A stretch of 6,097 bases of DNA, from contig CAZODA010000092.1 of the NCBI GenBank assembly GCA_964578485.1, forward strand, positions 1-6,097, in the 5' to 3' direction. Below the pieces are notes generated by a model, which worked only from the letters and a program-made list of their open reading frames with translations, ran no database searches and was not told where the DNA came from. Each line of letters begins with the position of its first letter. Positions within the stretch are counted from its first letter, which is position 1. This DNA comes from CAZODA01 sp964578485 (lineage in GTDB: Bacteria; Bacteroidota; Bacteroidia; Bacteroidales; Marinilabiliaceae). A program made the translations under genes and the position numbers. Below, piece after piece: positions 1 through 6,060 of the stretch.

Positions 1-13
1 TAAAAAGGAGTTT

Positions 14-123
14 GAGTTTGGGGTTAAGAGTTTTGGGTTTAGAGTTTAGAGTTTCGAGTTTCGGGTTATCAATGATCAATTATCAGTAACCAGTAAACAG
101 TTATCAACAACGAATAATCGTAG
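14..123. repeat. Two abutting heptanucleotide repeat blocks (nested in each 219-bp unit)
   Basis: In unit 1, positions 14-69 divide exactly into eight 7-mers: GAGTTTG, GGGTTAA, GAGTTTT, GGGTTTA, GAGTTTA, GAGTTTC, GAGTTTC, GGGTTAT. Positions 68-123 divide into eight more: ATCAATG, ATCAATT, ATCAGTA, ACCAGTA, AACAGTT, ATCAACA, ACGAATA, ATCGTAG. The two blocks share two bases and the second ends exactly where the palindrome begins. The same blocks recur at 233-342 and 452-561. Short tandem heptamers of this sort are known in cyanobacterial intergenic DNA (STRR sequences). Their presence here is seen directly; any relationship or function is inference. Confidence 0.9.
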
Positions 124-147
124 AGACGTTGCATGCAACGTCTTTTT
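124..147 (+). terminator. Perfect 20-bp palindrome plus T-run, terminator-like, one per repeat unit
   Basis: Positions 124-143 read AGACGTTGCATGCAACGTCT, a perfect palindrome that can fold as an 8-bp stem with a GCAT loop. TTTTT (143-147) follows directly. Identical copies lie at 343-366 and 562-585. This has the shape of an intrinsic terminator for rightward transcription. However, no gene ends immediately upstream inside the array, and from memory very similar GTAGAGACGTTGCA palindromes occur as dispersed repeats in many genomes. It may therefore be a mobile or REP-like palindrome rather than a working terminator. Confidence 0.45.
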
Positions 148-657
148 ACATGACATGTCGCGTCCGTTCCGGATTTAAAAATCAATTACGAAGACGAAAT
201 ATCAGGGATCAGTAAACAGTAAAAAGGAGTTTGAGTTTGGGGTTAAGAGTTTTGGGTTTAGAGTTTAGAGTTTCGAGTTTCGGGTTATCAATGATCAATT
301 ATCAGTAACCAGTAAACAGTTATCAACAACGAATAATCGTAGAGACGTTGCATGCAACGTCTTTTTACATGACATGTCGCGTCCGTTCCGGATTTAAAAA
401 TCAATTACGAAGACGAAATATCAGGGATCAGTAAACAGTAAAAAGGAGTTTGAGTTTGGGGTTAAGAGTTTTGGGTTTAGAGTTTAGAGTTTCGAGTTTC
501 GGGTTATCAATGATCAATTATCAGTAACCAGTAAACAGTTATCAACAACGAATAATCGTAGAGACGTTGCATGCAACGTCTTTTTACATGACATGTCGCG
601 TCCGTTCCGGATTTAAAAATCAATTACGAAGACGAAATATCAGGGATCAGTAAACAG

Positions 658-706
658 TAAAAAGGAGTTTGGAGTTTTGGGTTTCGAGTTTAGAGTTTCG
701 GGTTAT
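658..706. repeat. Truncated, rearranged fourth copy of the 219-bp unit
   Basis: The first 14 bases (TAAAAAGGAGTTTG) match the start of the unit. The phase then continues with six heptads (665-706): GAGTTTG, GAGTTTT, GGGTTTC, GAGTTTA, GAGTTTC, GGGTTAT. Full units carry eight heptads in this block, in a different order. The ATCARTA block and the palindrome are missing, and the sequence passes straight into the hairpin element at 710. The change in heptad number and order points to slippage or unequal exchange at the 7-bp level. Confidence 0.8.
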
Positions 707-709
707 TTT

Positions 710-776
710 GGGCATTTCGACTTCGCTCAACGACCAAAATAATTGAAACTGGTCGTTGAGCGGAGCCGAAACGCCC
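710..776. repeat. Long imperfect inverted repeat (27-bp arms), REP/MITE-like hairpin
   Basis: The left arm 710-736 and right arm 750-776 are reverse complements at 24 of 27 positions, separated by a 13-nt AT-rich loop (737-749). The arms begin GGGC and end at ACGACCA. In a leftward (minus-strand) transcript two of the three mismatches become G-U wobbles, giving 26 of 27 pairs. A rightward transcript would keep two A-C mismatches. No T-run follows on either strand, so an intrinsic terminator is unlikely. Motifs containing CTTCGCTCAACGACC are, from memory, common intergenic repeats in Bacteroidota; this was not checked. Confidence 0.8.
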
Positions 777-1025
777 TAATCAACTAATTCGTAATTGGTT
801 AATTAAACCATTCCCGTCTCACGCCTACCGGCTATAGTCGGGATTTCGCTACGCTCAATCTTAACGACGTAGTCCTCAACTTTTAACCTCAAACATTTCT
901 ATTGCCTTGAAGAGGCAAAATTCAATGTAGTTAAATTTACAATTATTACAGCAAGTATATATTATAAATATTTTTTTATTAACTTGTTTTTTTATGAAAG
1001 CAGGATTAATAAATAAACAAATCGG
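777..1025. other. AT-rich intergenic region without a recognisable gene
   Basis: No credible gene-sized coding frame is visible. Around 811-845 lies a GC-richer patch, with TCCCG and CGGGA able to pair at its ends and GCC-TACC-GGC inside. It is followed by ATTTCGCTACGCTCAATC, which resembles the arm of the hairpin at 710-776 and may be the remnant of a related repeat. A small hairpin, TTGCCT (902-907) and AGGCAA (913-918), follows. From about 920 to 1025 the sequence is very AT-rich and should contain the promoter and leader of the peptidase gene. Confidence 0.6.
932..939 (+). promoter_or_regulatory. Weak candidate -7 promoter element for the M1 peptidase gene
   Basis: TAAATTTA matches seven of eight positions of the Bacteroidota -7 consensus TAnnTTTG. 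A TTG at 907-909 lies 22 bp upstream, within the usual range for a -33 element. The final G is missing and the region is so AT-rich that chance matches are likely. It would give a leader of roughly 80 nt before the start at 1026. Confidence 0.25.
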
Positions 1026-1029
1026 ATGA
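994..1029 (+). CDS. Possible 11-codon leader ORF overlapping the peptidase start (ATGA)
   Basis: An ATG at 994 opens a frame of 11 codons, encoding MKAGLINKQIG, that ends with TGA at 1027-1029. Its stop overlaps the peptidase ATG (1026-1028) in an ATGA arrangement, the classic geometry for translational coupling. There is no clear ribosome binding site. A reading frame this short is expected by chance, so it may mean nothing. Confidence 0.15.
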   Translation: MKAGLINKQIG

Positions 1030-2981
1030 ATAAATATTTTAGACATATAGCTAATCTGAGAATAATTATCACCTTCATTACAAATATTATCATTTTAAAT
1101 ATAACAGCACAAACTGTTAATGAAAGGAATAAACTTGTAGAAAAAGAATCCTTAAGAGCTTCAGGATTAGTAAATTATGTCGAAAATATTAAAACTTCCA
1201 ATTATGATATTATTTATCAAAGGTTAGAATTTAAGCTTGACCCTGAAGTTTATTATATTGAGGGTAAGGTAAGCAGTCACTTCAAAGCCCTTGATGAAAT
1301 GCAAACAATTGTTTTTGAACTTAGCTCCGAATTAAAAGTTGAAAACATCTTAAGAAGAAATCAAAATTTGAAGTTTTCCCATAGAGGCTATTTTTTGGAA
1401 ATTGATTTGGGTGAAACTTTAGAAGCAGGTGTAATCGACTCATTAACGATTGTTTATTCTGGTGCCCCTTCTTCGGAAAACGATGCATTTTTTACACATA
1501 ATTATAAAAGTCAGCCGGCTTTATTTACCTTATCTGAGCCTTATGGAGCCCGCGATTGGTGGCCTTGTAAACAAAGTCTTGATGATAAAATTGACAGTAT
1601 TGACATTATCATTACTGCTCCACAACAATATACAGCAGTTTCGAACGGCATAGAAACAGGGATTAGTATAAAAGATGGATATAAAACCACTACTTATCGC
1701 CACAGGTATCCCATAGCTGCCTATCTTGTAGGTATTGCTGTTGCAAAATACGAAGTTTATAGCCACACAGCCGGTAAAGGTGATAACAGCTTTCCTATTA
1801 TAAACTATGTATTTCCTGATAAACTGAAAGAGTCAAAAAACCAAACGGCTGTTACTGTTGAGGCAATGGAGATATTTAGTAAGCTATTTGGTCCCTACCC
1901 CTTTAGCAGCGAAAAATATGGTCATGCTCAATGGACGCTCTATTACAGTGGTATGGAAAATACCACAATTTCATTTATGGGAAATTTTTCGGAGCAACTT
2001 ATTACCCATGAACTTGCTCACCAATGGTTTGGCAATTTAGTAACCTGTGCTTCTTGGAGAGATATATGGTTAAACGAAGGCTTTGCCACTTATTCAGAAT
2101 TACTGTTTATTGAACACAAACATCCTTATAATTTAAAAGTTTTAAGAGAAAGCCAAGTTAAAGAAATAACATCACAACGAGGAGGGTCGGTTTATATAGG
2201 CAAAAATGAGACATTGACCGACAGCAGAATTTTTGACGGCCGACTTAGCTATACTAAAGGCAGCATGGTGGTACATATGCTGCGACAACTAATTGGCGAC
2301 GATTTGTTTTTCAAAACAATAAGAGAATTTTTACATAATTCGAAATATACTTTTGGCTATGCAAGCACTAATGATTTCAAATTATTTTTTGAAGCATCAA
2401 CGGGTCTTGATCTTGATTGGTTTTTCGACTGCTGGATCTATGGTGAAGGATATCCACGATACACTGTAACATGGCAACAACTTGAAAACAATGATCTATT
2501 GATCAAACTTAATCAAACAACATCATCACCCACATCTATTAAATTTTTTCCCGGTCAGGTTCCTTTAAGACTGTATTTCAAAGATGAATTTAGCCATACA
2601 GATATAATTTTGTTTCAAACACAAAACAATCAGTTATTCAAAGTTCCTAATAAAAAGCGTATAAGCTCAATAGCTTTCGATCCGGAGTTTAATATTATAG
2701 CAAGAAATAATTCTATAGAAGTATCAGATGATAGTCCGGAGGCAAATGCCGGCATAAATGTCTATCCTGTGCCGGCAAGTAATTATTTAAAAATCAGTCA
2801 CCCCAAAGACTTGCAAATTTCAGATATAAGAATTATTGATACAAGCGGCAAGATTTTTTTAAAAAGCTCTCTACCAAGCGATACCATAAATATTTCAAGC
2901 ATTCCAGTAGGAAGTTATATAATTGAGCTATCAACGGAATCAGGTATTATCAGCAAAAAATTCATCAAAAAGAGTGAATAA
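1026..2981 (+). CDS. Secreted M1-family zinc aminopeptidase with T9SS C-terminal sorting domain
   Basis: This 651-residue protein is predicted to cleave N-terminal residues from peptides outside the cytoplasm. Residues 1-28 look like a Sec signal peptide, with a hydrophobic core at 11-26 and likely cleavage after ITA before Gln29. The M1 N-terminal domain includes the family signature EPYGARDWWPC at 171-181. The exopeptidase motif GMEN is at 309-312. The zinc site HELAH is at 328-332, with the third ligand Glu351 in NEGFATY exactly 18 residues later. Tyr409 in SYTKG fits the catalytic tyrosine. A beta-rich region follows at about 478-560. The large helical C-terminal domain of longer M1 enzymes is absent. 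Residues 577-651 (INVYPVP onwards) match the Por-type A sorting domain, so type IX export and removal or anchoring of the tail are expected. The ATG at 1026 is preferred because the signal peptide follows directly. Substrate specificity is not readable. Confidence 0.95.
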   Translation: MNKYFRHIANLRIIITFITNIIILNITAQTVNERNKLVEKESLRASGLVNYVENIKTSNYDIIYQRLEFKLDPEVYYIEGKVSSHFKALDEMQTIVFELSSELKVENILRRNQNLKFSHRGYFLEIDLGETLEAGVIDSLTIVYSGAPSSENDAFFTHNYKSQPALFTLSEPYGARDWWPCKQSLDDKIDSIDIIITAPQQYTAVSNGIETGISIKDGYKTTTYRHRYPIAAYLVGIAVAKYEVYSHTAGKGDNSFPIINYVFPDKLKESKNQTAVTVEAMEIFSKLFGPYPFSSEKYGHAQWTLYYSGMENTTISFMGNFSEQLITHELAHQWFGNLVTCASWRDIWLNEGFATYSELLFIEHKHPYNLKVLRESQVKEITSQRGGSVYIGKNETLTDSRIFDGRLSYTKGSMVVHMLRQLIGDDLFFKTIREFLHNSKYTFGYASTNDFKLFFEASTGLDLDWFFDCWIYGEGYPRYTVTWQQLENNDLLIKLNQTTSSPTSIKFFPGQVPLRLYFKDEFSHTDIILFQTQNNQLFKVPNKKRISSIAFDPEFNIIARNNSIEVSDDSPEANAGINVYPVPASNYLKISHPKDLQISDIRIIDTSGKIFLKSSLPSDTINISSIPVGSYIIELSTESGIISKKFIKKSE

Positions 2982-2984
2982 CAT

Positions 2985-2992
2985 TATCTTTG
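2985..2992 (+). promoter_or_regulatory. Candidate promoter (-7 box) for the DUF4268-agmatine deiminase unit
   Basis: TATCTTTG is a perfect match to the Bacteroidota -7 consensus TAnnTTTG. It begins four bases after the peptidase stop codon and would start transcription near 2998, giving a leader of about 48 nt before the ATG at 3046. No good TTG-type -33 element is visible at the usual distance, so strength and use are uncertain. No clear terminator separates it from the peptidase gene, so read-through is also possible. Confidence 0.4.
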
Positions 2993-3045
2993 TTCAGGTA
3001 TAAATTCCAGGCATTTCTGCCGTATAATATTTCTTTTACTCTGTA

Positions 3046-3510
3046 ATGTATAGTAAGGAAGAAGCTAAAAATATAAGACTTGAGTTCTGGCAAAAGTTAG
3101 AAAACAAAACAAGACGACTTCCCGGCCAAAAGGGAAGAAAAAGATTCTGGATATTTAAAAATACAGGAGTTAAAGGCCTCGACTTGCGCTTTGATGTAGA
3201 TACTAAAAAAACACAGGTAGCATTAGAAATCAATCATCGCAATGAAGACCGAAGGTTGTTGTTATATGAAAAAATGGAGTCTGTTCGTACAATTTTTGAA
3301 GAAAAGTTTGGAGAACCTTTAATTTGGGATTTTGCTTACGAGAAACCTACGGGAGAATTAAGCTGCAGAATATATATTCAGCAAGAGGGCAATATTCACA
3401 AACGTGAATTATGGCCGAATATGATGCATTTTCTAATTGACAATATGATAAAAATGGAAACTGCCTTTCTCGAAGTCAAAGAATATCTTCAAAGTGATAT
3501 CAATGAATAA
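3046..3510 (+). CDS. DUF4268 family protein, function unknown
   Basis: This small protein of 154 residues resembles the DUF4268 proteins common in Bacteroidota. Family-like features are the N-terminal YSKEEAKNIRLEFW helix (2-15), a predicted beta region GVKGLDLRFDVD (41-52) continuing into VALEINH (58-64), the charged helix around 66-88, and LIWDFAYE (92-99). RIYIQ (108-112) and a C-terminal helical region (from about 119) including LWPNMMHFLIDNM complete the fold. No signal peptide or membrane segment is present, so it should be cytoplasmic. The Asp/Glu/His residues on the central strands could suggest a nuclease-like fold, but no catalytic motif can be assigned. Its 3' end overlaps the agmatine deiminase start by 8 bp, so the two are probably co-translated. 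No biochemical role is proposed. Confidence 0.82.
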   Translation: MYSKEEAKNIRLEFWQKLENKTRRLPGQKGRKRFWIFKNTGVKGLDLRFDVDTKKTQVALEINHRNEDRRLLLYEKMESVRTIFEEKFGEPLIWDFAYEKPTGELSCRIYIQQEGNIHKRELWPNMMHFLIDNMIKMETAFLEVKEYLQSDINE

Positions 3511-4540
3511 AAACAATCCTATTATATTCAATCAAAGACGTTTCCCCGCTGAATGGGAGCCCCAAGCTGCTATATTAATGGCATGGCCTCATTCCGAAAC
3601 AGACTGGTCACCAATACTTGAAGAAGTTCAGGATTGTTATTTAAAGATAATTTCTTCTATAATTAATTTTGAAAAGGTAGTGCTATTAGTCCCGGATGAT
3701 GCCAGTGCAAGTCAGCTTTCCAAGCAATTCGGAGATCAGCTTATTCCCTTGGTAATTGATTTCAACGATACTTGGACAAGAGATTATTGTCCCATCATCA
3801 TTTCTGAAAACAATAAGCTAATCGCTTTGGATTTTGGTTTCAATGGTTGGGGTTTAAAGTATCCTGCCAATAAAGACAATCTTGTAACCCGAAAGTTATT
3901 TAAAACAAAAATATTCAAAGATCTTTCATATCGAAATCATCTGAATTTCATACTTGAAGGAGGAGCTGTTGAAAGTGACGGAAAGGGCACTTTACTTACC
4001 ACCGGTAAATGTTTGCTTTCATTAAACCGAAATGAGCAGTGGGGACAACAAAAAATTGAAGCCTATTTAAATGAGAATCTGGGAACTGAAAGAATATTGT
4101 GGTTGCATCACGGCTACCTTGCCGGTGACGATACCGACAGCCATATCGATACTCTTGCAAGGTTCTGCGACCCCGATACTATTGCTTACGTCCACTGCTC
4201 CAATCCTAATGACGAACATTTTTCTGAACTACAAAAAATGGAAGCTGAGCTAAAATCTTTTCGGACCATGCAAAACAAAGCCTATAAACTAATTCCTCTT
4301 CCTATGCCACCAAAAATAATGAACGATGGCTACAGGCTACCGGCGACTTATGCCAACTTTCTGATAATCAACAATGCCGTATTGGTACCTCAATACAATT
4401 GCAAGGAAGATAAAATTGCTATATCGCAACTTGAAGCGGCTTTTCCGAAAAGAGAGATAATAGGAATAAACTGTTTACCATTAATAAAACAACATGGCTC
4501 ATTGCATTGTATTACAATGCAAATCCCTGCAGGTGCATAA
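3503..4540 (+). CDS. aguA: Agmatine deiminase (agmatine iminohydrolase)
   Basis: The enzyme hydrolyses agmatine to N-carbamoylputrescine and ammonia, the first step of the agmatine route to putrescine. It belongs to the guanidine-modifying deiminase family that also contains Porphyromonas peptidylarginine deiminase. Numbered from the ATG at 3503 (345 residues), the family landmarks are FPAEWEPQAAILMAWPH near the N terminus, WTRDYCP at 91-97 with active-site Asp94, LEGGAVESDG with Glu152, DSHIDT with His214 and Asp216, and HGSLHC with the nucleophile Cys336. A GTG at 3494 in the same frame would add only MIS; the ATG at 3503 is preferred and overlaps the DUF4268 stop. There is no signal peptide, so a cytosolic agmatine enzyme is more likely than a secreted protein deiminase. 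Residue 96 is Cys where Gly is usual as I remember it. No carbamoylputrescine amidase gene is in the window. Confidence 0.93.
   Translation: MNKNNPIIFNQRRFPAEWEPQAAILMAWPHSETDWSPILEEVQDCYLKIISSIINFEKVVLLVPDDASASQLSKQFGDQLIPLVIDFNDTWTRDYCPIIISENNKLIALDFGFNGWGLKYPANKDNLVTRKLFKTKIFKDLSYRNHLNFILEGGAVESDGKGTLLTTGKCLLSLNRNEQWGQQKIEAYLNENLGTERILWLHHGYLAGDDTDSHIDTLARFCDPDTIAYVHCSNPNDEHFSELQKMEAELKSFRTMQNKAYKLIPLPMPPKIMNDGYRLPATYANFLIINNAVLVPQYNCKEDKIAISQLEAAFPKREIIGINCLPLIKQHGSLHCITMQIPAGA
4502..4522. repeat. Perfect 9-bp inverted repeat at the 3' end of the agmatine deiminase gene
   Basis: TTGCATTGT (4502-4510) and ACAATGCAA (4514-4522) are exact reverse complements around a 3-nt ATT loop. The hairpin covers the codons for the catalytic cysteine region (LHCITMQ), just before the convergent junction with the AbiE module. 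Neither strand has a T-run after it, so it is not a standard intrinsic terminator. It could slow or process transcripts from either side, or be a by-product of codon choice. Confidence 0.5.
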
Positions 4541-4577
4541 ATTTTATCCTCATTCCAATTAATCGGATTATCAAAAT

Positions 4578-5417
4578 TTATTTTTCAAATCGTATTAAAT
4601 CTACTAACTGCAAAAAATACTCCGTACTCCAAATTTCAATTTCTTGCGGATTTTTCAAAAAAGGACTGACATCATTTTTTACCATTTCAATATTTGTTTT
4701 TTCAATCCGTTCTTTTAGCAAATTTTTGAAAACTTCGGGTGTAAATTCGCTCTGATGCAATTTGTTTATTTGTTCTATTCTTTTTTTTAGGTGACTTAAA
4801 TTCAGTGAAATATTATTGCGCACATAGAACTCAAAATCGTACCAATCACGCCCTTTCACACGAGATTTCCAATTTCGGAAAAGGAATGTGTGCATTTTCC
4901 CGGCATATAAATCAGGCAAAGAATAACATCGGGTCATAAAAGAAAAAGGAAGTAAAAGGAGTTTATATTCAGTTGAAAAATCAGTTGGAGGCTGCGTGTC
5001 CACTTCAATTTTTATCTTTATTCGTTTTTCTGTAGTGAATTGTAAATCATAAACTTCGGTAGCTTCTTTCAAAAAAGTAGATTCGATATTTGTTTGTGTT
5101 GTTTTCACCTTTTTATTGATAACAACTTCTTTACCGAGTGCTTTAAATTCACCTATAATTGAGTCAAAATAATCTTCTAATGCGAAATTTTCATCTGATT
5201 GTAAAAGTGAAAAATCCATATCTTCAGAAAACCGTTGCAAGCCATGAAAAATTCGCAGACAAGTACCGCCATAAAATGCAGCTTTGTCGAAAAAACCACT
5301 ACGATACAATCCTGCAAGCACAATGTGTTGCATTACTTCTTGAGTTGCATTATTCAAATCGTCTTTAGTTACGATTTGATAACGAGATAGCATATTTTTA
5401 AAAATTGAACCTGACAT
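4578..5417 (-). CDS. AbiEii-family nucleotidyltransferase toxin
   Basis: This 279-residue protein matches the AbiEii/AbiGii toxin family, the toxin half of type IV AbiE systems. Characterised relatives bind or transfer nucleotides, and mycobacterial MenT enzymes modify tRNA acceptor ends. The nucleotidyltransferase signature is clear: YGGT at 49-52, then HGLQRFSEDMDFSLL at 58-72, with Asp66 and Asp68 as likely metal ligands. A third acidic strand, KIEVDTQPP, lies at 136-144. The downstream family motif runs from DLYAGKMHTFLFR (169-181) to KGRDWYDFEFYVR (188-200). The length is normal and all motifs are intact, so the toxin is probably functional. It begins 14 bp after the antitoxin gene and should be co-transcribed with it. 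It ends 37 bp from the convergent agmatine deiminase, with no obvious terminator between them. Its target cannot be read from the sequence. Confidence 0.92.
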   Translation of the reverse strand: MSGSIFKNMLSRYQIVTKDDLNNATQEVMQHIVLAGLYRSGFFDKAAFYGGTCLRIFHGLQRFSEDMDFSLLQSDENFALEDYFDSIIGEFKALGKEVVINKKVKTTQTNIESTFLKEATEVYDLQFTTEKRIKIKIEVDTQPPTDFSTEYKLLLLPFSFMTRCYSLPDLYAGKMHTFLFRNWKSRVKGRDWYDFEFYVRNNISLNLSHLKKRIEQINKLHQSEFTPEVFKNLLKERIEKTNIEMVKNDVSPFLKNPQEIEIWSTEYFLQLVDLIRFEK

Positions 5418-5431
5418 AATTAATTCAATGA

Positions 5432-6037
5432 TTAAATTTTTAATAACAAATTCAGTTCTGTTTTCTTTTTTCCAACCTCAACACATTGTATTACAACATC
5501 TTTGTCCAAAGTTTTTAAAAAATCCATGTCAACTCTCAAATTCTCTATCAAATAGTTTTGCATTGCTTTAACAGATTGCAATCTTAAATTTGGAGTTGTA
5601 ACTATCATATCACAAATCGCTTTTGTTGGTGAGGCAATTAAAAACGCATATTGATTTTCAACAATTTCCTGTTGCAACCCAATGCGAAAATAATCTACTG
5701 AAACAGATTTGTATTCAAACCTCCCAAGTGGAGTTTCAAAGGTTTTAGCTCGTTTTGTTGTAATTGAACGAATAGTATAAACTCTTTCAGGTATCATTGC
5801 GTAATATGCCAAAGCTGATTCGAGTGAAATATAAGAAACACCATACAAATGATTGGCAATAAGACTCTTAGAGATATCAGCCTTACTGTAAACATACAAG
5901 TCTCTTTTTAATCGAATCAATTCACCACTTTTTTCCAAACTAGAAATTTTGTTTTTTGGATATTTCAGATGACTCAGAAACGATTTCAAAACGGCACTGC
6001 GGACGGGGATATTTTGTAATAAATTTAAAGTATTCAT
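5432..6037 (-). CDS. AbiEi-family antitoxin / transcriptional repressor
   Basis: This 201-residue protein precedes the AbiEii toxin in the order typical of AbiE operons. Residues 1-51 look like a winged helix-turn-helix: helices around VRSAVLKSFL (12-20), KNKISSLEKSGEL (28-40), and a wing strand IRLKRDLYVYS (41-51). The rest resembles the AbiEi C-terminal domain, including SYISLESALAYYAMIPE (68-84), ITTKRAKTFETPLGRFEYKSV (92-112), and the SPTKAICDMI helix (136-145). In known AbiE systems this protein neutralises the toxin without stable binding and represses its own operon. The frame can be extended to a TTG at 6064, adding nine residues. That codon overlaps the -7 promoter box, so it would lie upstream of the predicted transcript start, and the ATG at 6037 is preferred. 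AGAAGAAAA just upstream is purine-rich but not a clear ribosome binding site. Confidence 0.88.
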   Translation of the reverse strand: MNTLNLLQNIPVRSAVLKSFLSHLKYPKNKISSLEKSGELIRLKRDLYVYSKADISKSLIANHLYGVSYISLESALAYYAMIPERVYTIRSITTKRAKTFETPLGRFEYKSVSVDYFRIGLQQEIVENQYAFLIASPTKAICDMIVTTPNLRLQSVKAMQNYLIENLRVDMDFLKTLDKDVVIQCVEVGKKKTELNLLLKI

Positions 6038-6060
6038 TTTTCTTCTAAATAAAAGTCTTA

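Larger units (their letters stand above)
1..657. repeat. Three identical 219-bp tandem repeat units
   Basis: Units lie at 1-219, 220-438 and 439-657. Comparing them base by base at an offset of 219 showed no differences. Each unit has, in order, a short A-run with GGAG, a block of G/T-rich heptads, a block of ATCARTA-like heptads, a 20-bp perfect palindrome with a T-run, a short odd palindrome (ACATG-A-CATGT, 148-158 in unit 1), a TCCG-TTC-CGGA mini-hairpin, and a return to ATCAGGG/ATCAGTA heptads leading into the next unit. The array reaches the left edge, so the true copy number may be higher. No gene-sized reading frame runs through it. Perfect identity means a very recent expansion, active homogenisation, or an assembly artefact. 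The family is not one I can name. Confidence 0.97.

Noticed and set aside
20..65. G-quadruplex from the GGGG/GGG runs in the heptads
   Set aside because: Each unit has only three G-runs close together, with long loops; a fourth run lies more than 100 bp away.
1..657. CRISPR-like array
   Set aside because: The repeated units are 219 bp long and identical throughout. There are no short repeats alternating with unique spacers and no cas genes.
1450..2040. Short overlapping frames inside the peptidase gene on both strands
   Set aside because: They lie entirely within a well-supported M1 peptidase frame, show no domain-like sequence and read as out-of-frame shadows.
3023..3028. TATAAT as a sigma-70 -10 box for the DUF4268 gene
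   Set aside because: The main Bacteroidota sigma factor uses TAnnTTTG, and no matching -35 box is visible. In such AT-rich DNA the hexamer is expected by chance.
3010..3035. Terminator GGCA-TTTC-TGCC followed by T-rich sequence after the peptidase gene
   Set aside because: The stem is only 4 bp and the T-tract is broken by A, C and G. It also lies downstream of the proposed promoter for the next gene.
4541..4577. Bidirectional terminator between the convergent genes
   Set aside because: Only a weak, loop-less near-palindrome (CCAATTAATCGG) with a mismatch is visible, without a proper stem and T-run.
4505..5496. Exact 13-bp direct repeat (4505-4517 and 5484-5496)
   Set aside because: Both copies lie inside unrelated coding sequences and are AT-rich. 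One such pair is not surprising in 6 kb.
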